Positions 8,626-16,476 of a stretch of DNA of 64,000 bases are shown here, piece after piece. The first letter of the stretch is position 1. Each line of letters starts with the position of its first letter. The notes under the pieces were generated by a model. The model had not been told where the DNA came from and ran no database searches. It saw only the letters and a list, made by a program, of their open reading frames with translations. The stretch is from Sinorhizobium meliloti 4H41 (lineage in GTDB: Bacteria; Pseudomonadota; Alphaproteobacteria; Rhizobiales; Rhizobiaceae), in assembly GCF_000375585.1 (NCBI RefSeq), contig NZ_AQWP01000002.1, positions 558,001 to 622,000 of the forward strand, written 5' to 3'. A program made the position numbers and the translations under genes.

Positions 8626-9036
8626 ATGAGCACTGTGGCGCCGCCATCCGGTCCCGAATCCGACCCACGCGTCAAGGCCGTCTTCGACGACATCCGGGCG
8701 ACTCGGAAATCGGACTTCATCAACAATATGTGGCTCTGGCTCGCCTTCGACCCCGAACTGCTGGAGCGGACCTGGGCGGAGGTCAAGGCGGTAATGGCGA
8801 CGCCTTCGGCGCTCGACCCGCTGGTGAAGGAAATGCTGTATATCGCGGTTTCCGTGAGCAATGGCTGCGGCTACTGCATTCACTCCCACACCGCCGCCGC
8901 AAGGACCAAGGGAATGACGGACGCCGAGCACGCGGATCTCCTGCGCGTCATTTCGCTCGCCGCCAAGACCAACCAGCTGGCGACGGCCCTGCAGGTCCCG
9001 GTCGATCCGGTGTTCGACGCGTCCGGCAAAACATAG
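8626..9036 (+). CDS. Carboxymuconolactone decarboxylase / AhpD-like protein
   Basis: 136 residues of the CMD/AhpD all-helical fold. The redox-active pair is visible in 'NGCGYCIHSHTAAARTKG', the CxxC plus downstream His of the alkylhydroperoxidase AhpD core. Such proteins handle peroxides or act as thiol-dependent oxidoreductases. The ATG at 8626 has GGAG five bases upstream. It follows the cyclase-family gene closely, so the two probably form a small operon, perhaps for degrading or detoxifying one compound. Confidence 0.85.
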   Translation: MSTVAPPSGPESDPRVKAVFDDIRATRKSDFINNMWLWLAFDPELLERTWAEVKAVMATPSALDPLVKEMLYIAVSVSNGCGYCIHSHTAAARTKGMTDAEHADLLRVISLAAKTNQLATALQVPVDPVFDASGKT

Positions 9037-9160
9037 ACGGCGGCATGCCGACCTGAAAACATCAGTCTTTCCACAGGCATGCGCGAGCGGGCGAAGGTTC
9101 CGGAATAAAAGAAGAACATCCTTTCTGGCCTTTCGGTCCCGAATCACTACATTGGGCCGC

Positions 9161-11713
9161 ATGACCAAAGGTTTTGACGATATTCCCTTTTTCGACGAGG
9201 AACCCGCGCCGCGGAAACCCGCGGCCGCCGGCGGCGGCATCGCGGCGCGCGCCATGGCCGCCCGCGACAAGACCCAGCGACCGGACTATGTCTCCGGGCT
9301 CAACCCGGAGCAACGGGAGGCAGTCGAGGCGCTGGAAGGTCCGGTGCTCGTGCTCGCCGGCGCCGGCACCGGCAAGACGCGCGTGCTGACGACGCGGATC
9401 GCCCATATCCTTTCGACCGGCCGCGCCTATCCCTCGCAGATCCTCGCCGTCACCTTCACCAACAAGGCGGCGCGGGAAATGAAGGAGCGCATCGGCGTGC
9501 TCGTCGGCCACGCCGTCGAGGGCATGCCCTGGCTCGGTACCTTCCACTCGATCGGGGTCAAGCTCCTCCGCCGCCATGCCGAACTGGTGGGTTTGCGGTC
9601 CGACTTCACCATCCTCGACACCGACGATGTCGTTCGACTTATCAAGCAGCTCATCCAGGCGGAGGGTCTCGACGACAAGCGCTGGCCGGCCAAGCAGTTC
9701 GCCGGCATGATCGACACCTGGAAGAACAAGGGCCTGGACCCGTCGCAAATCCCGGAAGGCGATGCCCGCGCCTTTGCCAACGGCAAGGGCCGCGAGCTCT
9801 ATGCCGCCTACCAGAACCGGCTGCTGACCTTGAATGCCTGCGATTTCGGCGATCTGCTGCTGCATCCGATCCGCATGTTCCGTGCCAATCCGGACGTGCT
9901 GAAGGAGTATCACGGCAAGTTCCGCTACATCCTCGTCGACGAGTACCAAGATACCAACACGGCGCAATATATGTGGCTGAGGCTGCTGGCCCAGCGGACG
10001 CAGGGTTCCGGGAGGAACAACCCCTCCCCAAGCCCTGCGGCGCCGCAGTCTAGCCCCTCCCCCTCGTGGGGAGCGGTTGGGGAGGGGCATTCCCCTGGCG
10101 CCGAAGAGAGAAAGCCCACCGTCAACATTTGCTGCGTCGGCGACGACGACCAGTCGATCTATGGCTGGCGCGGCGCCGAGGTGGACAACATTCTCCGCTT
10201 CGAGAAGGATTTCCCCGGCGCCAAGGTCATCAAGCTGGAGCGCAACTACCGCTCGACCGAGCATATCCTCGGCGCGGCGGCGCATCTGATTGCCCATAAC
10301 GAGGGCCGGCTCGGCAAGACGCTCTTTACCGAACGCACCAATCCCGACGACGAGAAAGTGCATGTTCATGCCGCCTGGGATTCCGAGGAGGAGGCTCGCG
10401 CGATCGGCGAAGAGATCGAGCAGCTCCAGCGCAAGAAGCACAACCTTAACGACATATCGATCCTCGTGCGCGCCTCTTTCCAGATGCGCGAGTTCGAAGA
10501 CCGCTTCGTCACGCTCGGCCTCAACTATCGCGTCATCGGCGGCCCTCGCTTCTATGAGCGGCTCGAAATTCGCGATGCCATGGCCTATTTCCGCCTCGTC
10601 TGTCAGCCCGCCGACGATCTCGCCTTCGAGCGGATCGTCAACACGCCGAAGCGTGGCCTCGGCGAGACGACCGTCCGTACCCTGCACGACTATGCCCGGG
10701 CCCGCGACATCCCGATGCTGGCCGCGGCGAGCGAGATCGTCGAGACGGACGAATTGAAGCCGAAGGCGCGCAAGGGCCTCTTCGACGTCGTCGCCGATTT
10801 CCGCCGCTGGCAGGGTTTGCTCGAATCGACGCCGCACACCGAACTTGCAGAGCAGATCCTCGACGAGAGCGGCTATACCGCCATGTGGCAGGCCGACAAA
10901 TCGGCCGAAGCGCCCGGGCGCCTGGAAAACCTGAAGGAACTCATCCGTTCGATGGAAGCCTTCGAGTCCATGCGCGGCTTTCTCGAGCACGTCGCCCTCG
11001 TGATGGACGCCGAGCAGAACGAGAATATGGACGCCGTCTCCATCATGACGCTGCATTCGGCCAAAGGGCTGGAATTCGACACCGTCTTCCTGCCGGGATG
11101 GGAGGAAGGGCTGTTCCCGCATCAGCGCGCCCTGGACGAGGGCGGCCGCGCAGGTCTGGAGGAGGAACGCCGCCTCGCCTATGTCGGAATCACTCGCGCC
11201 AAGCGCCGCTGTCATATCTGGTTCGTTTCGAACCGCCGCATCCACGGCCTCTGGCAATCGACGCTTCCCTCACGCTTCCTCGACGAGTTGCCGCTCGCCC
11301 ATGTGGAAGTCGCCGAACAGGAGGTCTCTTATGGCGGTTACGGTCGCGGCGGTTACGGCCAGTCGCGCTTCGACAAGGCCGATCCCTTCGAGAACAATTA
11401 TCAGACGCCCGGCTGGAAGCGCGCCCAGCAGCACCGGTCGGACGCCACCCGCGACAACTGGGGCACCCGCTCCGGCCACGCCATCGAACGAATCGGTTAC
11501 GGCGAATCGGGGCCCCGCACGCGCACCATCGAAGGCGAGCTCGTCGCCAAGTCGACGAGCGCCGAGCCCTCCCGTTTCAATGTCGGCGACCGGGTCTTCC
11601 ACATCAAGTTCGGCAACGGCAACATCGCGGCGATCGAGGGCAACAAGCTGACGATCGATTTCGACCGCGCCGGGCAGAAGCGTGTGCTGGATGGGTTCGT
11701 AGAGCCGGTGTAA
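9161..11713 (+). CDS. uvrD: UvrD/PcrA-family superfamily 1 DNA helicase with an in-frame insertion
   Basis: 850 residues from the ATG at 9161 (a TTG at 9152 is also in frame). All SF1A motifs are present: I 'AGAGTGKT', Ia 'TFTNKAAREMKERI', II 'DEYQDTN', III 'GDDDQSIYGWRGA', IV 'LERNYRS', V 'TLHSAKGLEFDTVFLPG' and VI 'AYVGITRAKRR'. The C-terminus ends in a Tudor-like fold ('FNVGDRVFHIKFGNGNI'), as in PcrA/UvrD, which contacts RNA polymerase. The enzyme unwinds DNA 3'-5' in excision and mismatch repair. Between motifs II and III, where relatives have a short loop, about 40 residues rich in Ser, Pro and Gly are inserted (residues about 282-318), encoded by a GC-rich palindromic element. Rhizobia may have more than one UvrD-like gene, so the exact symbol is provisional. 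Confidence 0.93.
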   Translation: MTKGFDDIPFFDEEPAPRKPAAAGGGIAARAMAARDKTQRPDYVSGLNPEQREAVEALEGPVLVLAGAGTGKTRVLTTRIAHILSTGRAYPSQILAVTFTNKAAREMKERIGVLVGHAVEGMPWLGTFHSIGVKLLRRHAELVGLRSDFTILDTDDVVRLIKQLIQAEGLDDKRWPAKQFAGMIDTWKNKGLDPSQIPEGDARAFANGKGRELYAAYQNRLLTLNACDFGDLLLHPIRMFRANPDVLKEYHGKFRYILVDEYQDTNTAQYMWLRLLAQRTQGSGRNNPSPSPAAPQSSPSPSWGAVGEGHSPGAEERKPTVNICCVGDDDQSIYGWRGAEVDNILRFEKDFPGAKVIKLERNYRSTEHILGAAAHLIAHNEGRLGKTLFTERTNPDDEKVHVHAAWDSEEEARAIGEEIEQLQRKKHNLNDISILVRASFQMREFEDRFVTLGLNYRVIGGPRFYERLEIRDAMAYFRLVCQPADDLAFERIVNTPKRGLGETTVRTLHDYARARDIPMLAAASEIVETDELKPKARKGLFDVVADFRRWQGLLESTPHTELAEQILDESGYTAMWQADKSAEAPGRLENLKELIRSMEAFESMRGFLEHVALVMDAEQNENMDAVSIMTLHSAKGLEFDTVFLPGWEEGLFPHQRALDEGGRAGLEEERRLAYVGITRAKRRCHIWFVSNRRIHGLWQSTLPSRFLDELPLAHVEVAEQEVSYGGYGRGGYGQSRFDKADPFENNYQTPGWKRAQQHRSDATRDNWGTRSGHAIERIGYGESGPRTRTIEGELVAKSTSAEPSRFNVGDRVFHIKFGNGNIAAIEGNKLTIDFDRAGQKRVLDGFVEPV
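10006..10110 (+). repeat. GC-rich palindromic element inserted in-frame in the uvrD-like gene
   Basis: The stretch contains CCCCTCCCC (10054-10062) opposite GGGGAGGGG (10079-10087), the palindrome GCGGCGCCGC (10037-10046) and another CCCCTCCCC at 10021. It is translated as low-complexity Ser/Pro/Gly with no stop codon and sits in a surface loop between helicase motifs II and III. Its composition differs sharply from flanking codons and resembles intergenic rhizobial palindromes such as 28510-28590. Confidence 0.65.
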
Positions 11714-11719
11714 GCACTT

Positions 11720-11750
11720 CAGGGAAAAGGTGTGCAGCGCTTTTCCGTTC
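11720..11750. terminator. Hairpin after the helicase gene, part of a dispersed repeat
   Basis: GGAAAAG (11723-11729) pairs with CTTTTCC (11740-11746) around a 10-base loop. It lies ten bases after the helicase stop and may end that transcript and the convergent GNAT transcript. Its reverse complement resembles the element at 22104-22151 ('CGCTGCACAC' followed by 'TTTT'), so this is also a copy of a small repeat. Confidence 0.5.
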
Positions 11751-11766
11751 TACCCGACCGCAGGCC

Positions 11767-12228
11767 TCAAAACATCTTTCGATACATGACGAAGCCCGAC
11801 TTCTCGGCCACCTTGTCGTAGAGCTGCATCGCCGTGTGGTTGGTCTCGTGGGTCAGCCAATAGACGCGCGGCGACCCCGCGCGTTTCGCCGCTTCGTAGA
11901 CGCCGTTGATAAGCGCCCGGCCGACTCCCTTGCCGCGGCCGGCCTCATCGGTGAAAAGGTCCTGCAGATAGCAATTCGGCTGGATCGACGTCGTGCTGCG
12001 GTGGAAAATATAGTGCGTCAATCCGATGAGCCGTCCTTCGCTTTCGGCGACCAGCGCATGCATCGGCTCATAGGCATCGAAGAAGCGCGACCAGGTCATC
12101 TGGGTGATGTCGGGAGGGAGCGCCGTTTCACCGGCTCGGCCGTAAAAGGCGTTGTAGCCGTTCCAAAGCGGCAGCCACTGCTCATAGTCGAGGCGCGTTA
12201 CCGGGCGTATGGCAAGATAGTCGGACAT
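11767..12228 (-). CDS. GNAT-family N-acetyltransferase
   Basis: 153 residues, the standard length for a single GNAT domain. Acetyl-CoA motif A is visible as 'LQDLFTDEAGRGKGVGRALI' (Q/RxxGxG/A), followed by the motif B region 'NHTAMQLYDKVAEKSGFVMY'. The acceptor (small molecule or protein) cannot be told. The ATG at 12228 follows GGGGATTGAGA; an in-frame TTG at 12234 is a weaker alternative. It is convergent with the helicase gene and stands alone. Confidence 0.9.
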   Translation of the reverse strand: MSDYLAIRPVTRLDYEQWLPLWNGYNAFYGRAGETALPPDITQMTWSRFFDAYEPMHALVAESEGRLIGLTHYIFHRSTTSIQPNCYLQDLFTDEAGRGKGVGRALINGVYEAAKRAGSPRVYWLTHETNHTAMQLYDKVAEKSGFVMYRKMF

Positions 12229-12310
12229 TCTCAATCCCCGTTCGCAAATTCAGGCGCACTACAACTATCTTTGCCGGAAGACTGTGTCACGCCCCAGCGC
12301 AAGACCCCGT

Positions 12311-13000
12311 TTATCCGCCCCTCGCCTGTCTCAACAGCGCGATCACCTCGGCATCCGTGGTCTGCTCGAAATCGTCGTAATAGACGCTGACCGCATGGAA
12401 AGGGGTGGGGGTGGCGAGACAGACGAGCCGGTCCACCTCGTCCCGCAGGGCGACGATCGCGCTCTTCGGCGAGACCGGAACGGCGAGCATCAGCGCCGCG
12501 GCGCCTGCCTGCCGCAGGGCTTTCGCCGCAGCTTTGGCCGTTCCCCCCGTGGCAATGCCGTCATCGACAATGATGACATTGCGCCCGCTTGGAGAAATTC
12601 GCGTCTGATCGCCCAGATAGAGGACACGGCGGCGCGCGAGTTCGAGCCTTTGCCGCTCTGTCTCCGCCTGGACGTACTTCTCGGAAGGACTGACGATACG
12701 CATTGCCTCGGCATTGAGGACGACCTGCGGCTCGTCGCTGTCGACCAGCGCTCCGAGACCGAATTCGGGATGACCGGGTGCGCCGATCTTGCGAACGATG
12801 AGGAGTTCGAGGGAGGCGGCGAGGGTTCTTGCCACCTCGAAGGCCACCGGTACGCCGCCGCGCGGCAACGCCATCACCAGCGGGTCGGCGAAGTCCGCTT
12901 TCTCGGTGAGATGCGCTTCGATGGCGCGAGCAAGCCTTCGACCCGCATCGGCCCTGTCTGCAAAGGGTATGTCTGCAAAGGATATGCCTTCCTGGGCCAT
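12311..13000 (-). CDS. Phosphoribosyltransferase-domain protein
   Basis: 229 residues with the type I PRT fold. The PRPP-binding loop is 'VIIVDDGIATGGTAKAA', preceded by 'ALPRGGVPVAFEVA' and 'LIVRKIGAPGHPEFGLGA'. This subtype (often annotated only as phosphoribosyltransferase) is distinct from the housekeeping purine and pyrimidine PRTs, and its base acceptor is unknown. The ATG at 13000 has GGGAG about nine bases upstream. The N-terminus carries a small internal duplication encoding 'FADIPFADR', seen as two nearly identical 15-base units at 12955-12985. Confidence 0.85.
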   Translation of the reverse strand: MAQEGISFADIPFADRADAGRRLARAIEAHLTEKADFADPLVMALPRGGVPVAFEVARTLAASLELLIVRKIGAPGHPEFGLGALVDSDEPQVVLNAEAMRIVSPSEKYVQAETERQRLELARRRVLYLGDQTRISPSGRNVIIVDDGIATGGTAKAAAKALRQAGAAALMLAVPVSPKSAIVALRDEVDRLVCLATPTPFHAVSVYYDDFEQTTDAEVIALLRQARGG

Positions 13001-13173
13001 GACATCGCTCCCTGAAAAGCGCCGCGACCGATTGCCACAACTATGGAGAGAGTGATCGCTCAAATTGCAGCGAATTTCGCCAGCTTTCGTTAATGCGCCA
13101 TCGTTACCAATGGCCTTGCATAATGGCTGAAACGCAAGCCGCACTTTATTTTAGCACGACAGGCCGTTTCGAA

Positions 13174-14403
13174 ATGAGCTTTCTCTCCGCCATACCGGTC
13201 ATCGCCCTTCTTGCCATGCTACCCGTTCTCCTTTCTCTGCGGCCGGTCGCCGCTGTTCGGGAGTTCTCCGCCGGTTGCGCGCTCTCGGCAGCTTCGGCAG
13301 GCGCTTTGACGGTCGCGGCGGCGTTGCAGGCGCCGATCGCTGCAATGTTCGGCTATGCGGGTCTTGCCGTTTCCCTCTTCTTCGTCCTACAGGGCCTCCG
13401 CTGGTTCCTCGCATCGTCGATGCCGGCATCGCTTTGTCTGGTGCTCGCATTCACGAGCGGCGTGCTCGGCTTCATCATCGCGCTCGGCGGCCATGACAGT
13501 CCGGCCGCGGCCCTGATTGTCGTTGCGGGCGTTGTCGCGGCTCCACTTTTCGTCCTTGGTCTGGCCGCAGCCGACCGCTGGCCGAGCGAAAAGCCGGCGA
13601 TCGGGATCGTAGTCGTCGGCTCCGCCGCCGTGGTTTTCACCGCCCTTGCTCATGTTCTCGGCCCATCGTCGCACGTCGTGCCGGGGCCCCCGGGGCCGCC
13701 CGCTTCGATGCTGTTTGATTTCCTGCTCGTCACCATGCGGGTGCTGTGCCTTCCCCTCGTCTTCCTGGCCGTGATCCTTACGATGCAGGCCCGCATCATC
13801 GCCGGGTTGAGGGCTATGATCGCACGCGACGGCTTGACCGGTGCGCTGTCGCGCGGGACGCTCATGGAAGAGGGCGAGCGGATCTTCGCCGAGTGCCTGG
13901 CACGCCAGGAGCCGGCTGCCTTCCTGCTGCTCGACCTCGATTTCTTCAAACAGATCAACGATCAGTACGGGCACGCCTGCGGCGACATGGCGCTCGCGCA
14001 TTTTGCCGAAACCGTCTCGGCTTTCCTCGCCGGACGGGGCGTCCTCGGACGGATCGGTGGCGAGGAATTCGGTATCGTCCTGCCGGACCACACGGAAGAG
14101 CAGGCAAAGGCGCTGGCGGAGGACATCTGCCGCGTGGTGCGCGAGACGCCTGCCGGCCGCTCGCATCAGCGCATCCGTTTGACCGTGAGCATCGGGATCG
14201 CCGCCGCCATTGCGGGCGAAACGATTGCCGACGTGATGATACGCGCCGATCTTGCTCTCTACGACTCAAAGGCCGATGGACGCGACCGTTGCTCGGTGGC
14301 AAGGGATCGCCGCATTGACGCCAGCGCCCGCGCCCTTGCGGCAGCCGCCGCGCAATTGCGCGAAGCGCGTGCCGCCCGGTCGGAACTGCGCCACTCCGCG
14401 TGA
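13174..14403 (+). CDS. Membrane-bound GGDEF protein (probable diguanylate cyclase)
   Basis: About 409 residues from the ATG at 13174; earlier in-frame ATGs at 13093 and 13123 are possible, and no start has a strong ribosome-binding site. The N-terminal half has six to seven hydrophobic segments. A GGDEF domain follows (about 235-390) with 'DGLTGALSRGTL', 'LLLDLDFFKQINDQYGHACGD' and the signature 'GRIGGEEFGIVLP'. GGEEF is an active variant, so c-di-GMP synthesis is likely. No RxxD inhibitory site is seen just before the signature, so product feedback may be missing. The membrane half is presumably a sensor of unknown signal. Confidence 0.88.
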   Translation: MSFLSAIPVIALLAMLPVLLSLRPVAAVREFSAGCALSAASAGALTVAAALQAPIAAMFGYAGLAVSLFFVLQGLRWFLASSMPASLCLVLAFTSGVLGFIIALGGHDSPAAALIVVAGVVAAPLFVLGLAAADRWPSEKPAIGIVVVGSAAVVFTALAHVLGPSSHVVPGPPGPPASMLFDFLLVTMRVLCLPLVFLAVILTMQARIIAGLRAMIARDGLTGALSRGTLMEEGERIFAECLARQEPAAFLLLDLDFFKQINDQYGHACGDMALAHFAETVSAFLAGRGVLGRIGGEEFGIVLPDHTEEQAKALAEDICRVVRETPAGRSHQRIRLTVSIGIAAAIAGETIADVMIRADLALYDSKADGRDRCSVARDRRIDASARALAAAAAQLREARAARSELRHSA

Positions 14404-14506
14404 CTTCTCGCACGATGGATCCTGCATGTCGACGGGCGTGGCGGCCGGTGCTTGCATTGCAGCATCCACTGCCTATCTGAACGGTGCAGTTCATTGGAGG
14501 ATACTC

Positions 14507-15004
14507 ATGTTGCGCCGCATCCGTGCCTTGCTTGTCGCCGGCCTCACCGTCTCGGCCGCGGCGGTTGCGCCCGTCCACGCCGAAACCGTCGGCCAGGTCG
14601 GGGTCGACTGGCTCGGCAACGATATCAAGATCGATGCCGTGAGCGACCCGAAGGTGACCGGGGTTACCTGCCACGTCACCTATTTCGATCGCAGCGTCAT
14701 CGACCGCCTGAAGAACGGCAACTGGTTCGAGGATCCGTCGAACAACTCCATCGCCTGCCGCCAGACCGGCCCCATCGCCATCGGCGATATCGACCTGTCG
14801 AAGGAGGGGGAGGAAGTCTTCCGTTCCGGACTGTCCCTCATATGGAAGAACCTGCTGGTGACCCGTATCTACGACAAGGCCAACGACACGCTGATCTATC
14901 TGGCGCATTCGAGGCAGTTGACCGACGGTTCGGCCAAGATGTCGATCACCACGGTCCCGCTCTATGGCCAGCCGGTCACCTGGGAGAATGGGCGGCCGGA
15001 ATAA
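14507..15004 (+). CDS. creA: CreA family periplasmic protein
   Basis: 165 residues. A signal peptide of about 25 residues ends at 'PVHA|ETVGQVGVDWLGNDIKID', the characteristic start of mature CreA. The rest matches the family throughout ('VTCHVTYFD', 'SIACRQTGPI', 'SLIWKNLLVTRIYD'). CreA is a widespread small periplasmic protein of unknown biochemical role. The ATG follows a consensus TGGAGG at 14495-14500. It is convergent with the small secreted protein gene that follows, and a strong hairpin lies 32 bases after its stop. Confidence 0.92.
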   Translation: MLRRIRALLVAGLTVSAAAVAPVHAETVGQVGVDWLGNDIKIDAVSDPKVTGVTCHVTYFDRSVIDRLKNGNWFEDPSNNSIACRQTGPIAIGDIDLSKEGEEVFRSGLSLIWKNLLVTRIYDKANDTLIYLAHSRQLTDGSAKMSITTVPLYGQPVTWENGRPE

Positions 15005-15035
15005 GCGATCCGGCAGACGCAGCAGATCAAACGGC

Positions 15036-15071
15036 CGGAAGGGGAGTACGGGTTTCCACACTCCCCTTCCG
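15036..15071 (+). terminator. Hairpin downstream of creA
   Basis: A perfect 12-bp stem (CGGAAGGGGAGT, 15036-15047, with its complement at 15060-15071) and a 12-base loop. No long T-run follows, so it may act as a weak terminator or a 3' stabiliser. Confidence 0.6.
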
Positions 15072-15181
15072 AGCTACAGCGCGCGCTTCTGCGAGACTAA
15101 GGTCTGCCGCATTTTACGCCGCATACATAATTTCTTGAGCTGGTGCGCCTCGATGAAACATGCAGTAGCTGATTTCGCGCC

Positions 15182-15481
15182 TTACGGTTTAGGCGGCACA
15201 ATACCCCGATAGTAGTCGCCCTCACCCGGGTCGTATCTCTCCTGGTAGGTACCGTTCGGAGACATCATACGACCTCCGTCGATACTCCCTGTCGCAGTCG
15301 GGTCGACCGAAGACGGAGGCAGATTACGCGAGGTCGGCATGCGCACCTGATTCTGCGTCCCCGGAGGGTGGTTCGGGTCGAGGCCCTGATAGTAGCTATC
15401 CGCAAAGGCTGGCGCCGCGGCGCCCACCAAGGCGGATGACAGGACAAATGCAGCAAATGATTTTTTCAGAGAAAGTCTCAT
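15182..15481 (-). CDS. Small secreted protein, paralogue A ('SYYQG' protein)
   Basis: 99 residues starting 'MRLSLKKSF', with a Sec signal peptide (about 1-27) cleaved at 'PAFA|DSYYQG'. The mature part begins 'DSYYQGLDPNHPPGTQN' and ends 'GDYYRGIVPPKP', so the same Tyr-Tyr-x-Gly motif frames a low-complexity middle. The neighbouring gene at 15789-16178 encodes a clear paralogue with the same ends. I do not recognise a function; a small periplasmic or surface protein is likely. The ATG at 15481 follows GGAG eight bases upstream. Confidence 0.75.
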   Translation of the reverse strand: MRLSLKKSFAAFVLSSALVGAAAPAFADSYYQGLDPNHPPGTQNQVRMPTSRNLPPSSVDPTATGSIDGGRMMSPNGTYQERYDPGEGDYYRGIVPPKP

Positions 15482-15639
15482 GACATTAACTCCTATGTCC
15501 GTTAGGCATCCCACCTCCCAATGGATGCTACTGTTCAGCATACGAGCCTCCTACGGATGCTGCGGTTACAAAGATAACACCGGGCACCGGTCGAAAGCGT
15601 TTGACGATTTGTCACTTTTGCTCATCCAAGAGTGATGCT

Positions 15640-15656
15640 CATTACGTAACTGTAAC
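15640..15656 (-). promoter_or_regulatory. Candidate regulator site shared with 7612-7628
   Basis: CATTACGTAACTGTAAC, 15 of 17 identical to the site at 7612-7628, lies about 160 bases upstream of paralogue A in the same orientation relative to the gene. It contains TACGTA and TTAC half sites. Confidence 0.3.
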
Positions 15657-15722
15657 TTGACCGCCCCCTCCACCGCGAAGGTGGCATTGCGGGCGCGTCC
15701 TCAGACTGAAGAGCATGCAGCG

Positions 15723-15754
15723 GCGGACCATCGCCTCTAGAGGCGGTGGTCCGC
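15723..15754 (-). terminator. 32-bp near-perfect palindrome after paralogue B
   Basis: 16 base pairs, one of them a T-G wobble, with no spacer, centred on CTCTAGAG and beginning 35 bases after the paralogue B stop. It can form a strong hairpin on either strand. No T-run follows, so terminator function is plausible but not certain. Confidence 0.5.
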
Positions 15755-15788
15755 GAAAGCGCAATGCGCTCAAAGGCATCAGGAATGT

Positions 15789-16178
15789 TTAGGGACGGGG
15801 AGCCGGAGGCGAGATGCCTTGATAATAGTCGCCGTCACCGGGGCCCTGGTACTCGTTCGTATAGTGCTCACGTACCCGGCCGGGAGCGTTGCTCGCCCGG
15901 CTGCCCGGCGCCGGTTCCATGTAGATGCTGCCGGTCGGCGCCGGATCGACATAGACGCTGCCCGTCGGTGCGGGATCGACATAGACGCTGCCGGTCGGGG
16001 CAGGATCGACGTAATACGGACGGGCCGGCACCATTACCGCGCCTCTGTTCTGAGTGCCCGGAGGATTATGCGGGTCGATGCCCTGATAGTAACTGTCTGC
16101 AAAGGCCGGCACGGCGACGCCGGCAAGCGCCGATGAGAGGGCAAATGCAGCGAGCGATGTTCTGAAAGAAACTTTCAT
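15789..16178 (-). CDS. Small secreted protein, paralogue B with VDPAPTGS repeats
   Basis: 129 residues. The Sec signal peptide ends 'PAFA|DSYYQGIDPHNPPGTQN', nearly the same as paralogue A, and the C-terminus is 'GDYYQGISPPAPRP'. The middle holds three tandem ten-residue repeats of the form VDPAPTGSVY, encoded by three 30-bp DNA units; paralogue A has one degenerate unit ('VDPTATGSI'). No cysteines or catalytic motifs are visible, so a structural or surface role is more likely than an enzyme. The ATG at 16178 has AGGAG eight bases upstream. Function unknown. Confidence 0.75.
   Translation of the reverse strand: MKVSFRTSLAAFALSSALAGVAVPAFADSYYQGIDPHNPPGTQNRGAVMVPARPYYVDPAPTGSVYVDPAPTGSVYVDPAPTGSIYMEPAPGSRASNAPGRVREHYTNEYQGPGDGDYYQGISPPAPRP
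15921..16010. repeat. Three 30-bp tandem repeats within paralogue B
   Basis: Units at 15921-15950, 15951-15980 and 15981-16010 share the AGACGCTGCC-GTCGG-G-GATCGAC pattern with few differences. Thirty bases keep the reading frame, so unit number can vary without breaking the gene. Confidence 0.85.
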
Positions 16179-16383
16179 GGCGTTGCTCCTGTCTGTTTCC
16201 ACATCAGCTTCCAAACGCGGAGGCTGTAATCACCAGCAGACGGCTTCTCGCCAAATGCTGCCTGTGCATAACTCGTTTGGCGTGCAGGGGTTCCTTGCGT
16301 GCGACCGCCACGTTTTCACATTTGCTCGCTCCGCCGTGATGCCGATCGCCATGCAACAGCCGCCGGGCGTCCGCCGGCTCCTG

Positions 16384-16413
16384 CGAAAAGGCCCGCTTTC
16401 GCGGGCCTTTTCG
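16384..16413 (-). terminator. Rho-independent terminator of the mcp-cheW operon
   Basis: A perfect 13-bp stem, CGAAAAGGCCCGC (16384-16396) with its complement at 16401-16413, closes a TTTC loop. On the minus strand it ends in CCTTTTCG. It lies 64 bases after the cheW stop and may also work in the other direction. Confidence 0.8.
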
Positions 16414-16476
16414 GAAACCGTCCCTGGCGGTCCGGCAGTCATGCTTTCAGGGCCGAGCCGACCTGAAAAATCGTGA

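Larger units (their letters stand above)
15482..15788. other. Intergenic region between the two paralogous secreted-protein genes
   Basis: It presumably holds the promoter of paralogue A and the end of paralogue B's transcript. Two structures stand out: the CATTACGTAACTGTAAC motif (15640-15656) and a long palindrome (15723-15754). No coding sequence is apparent. Confidence 0.6.
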
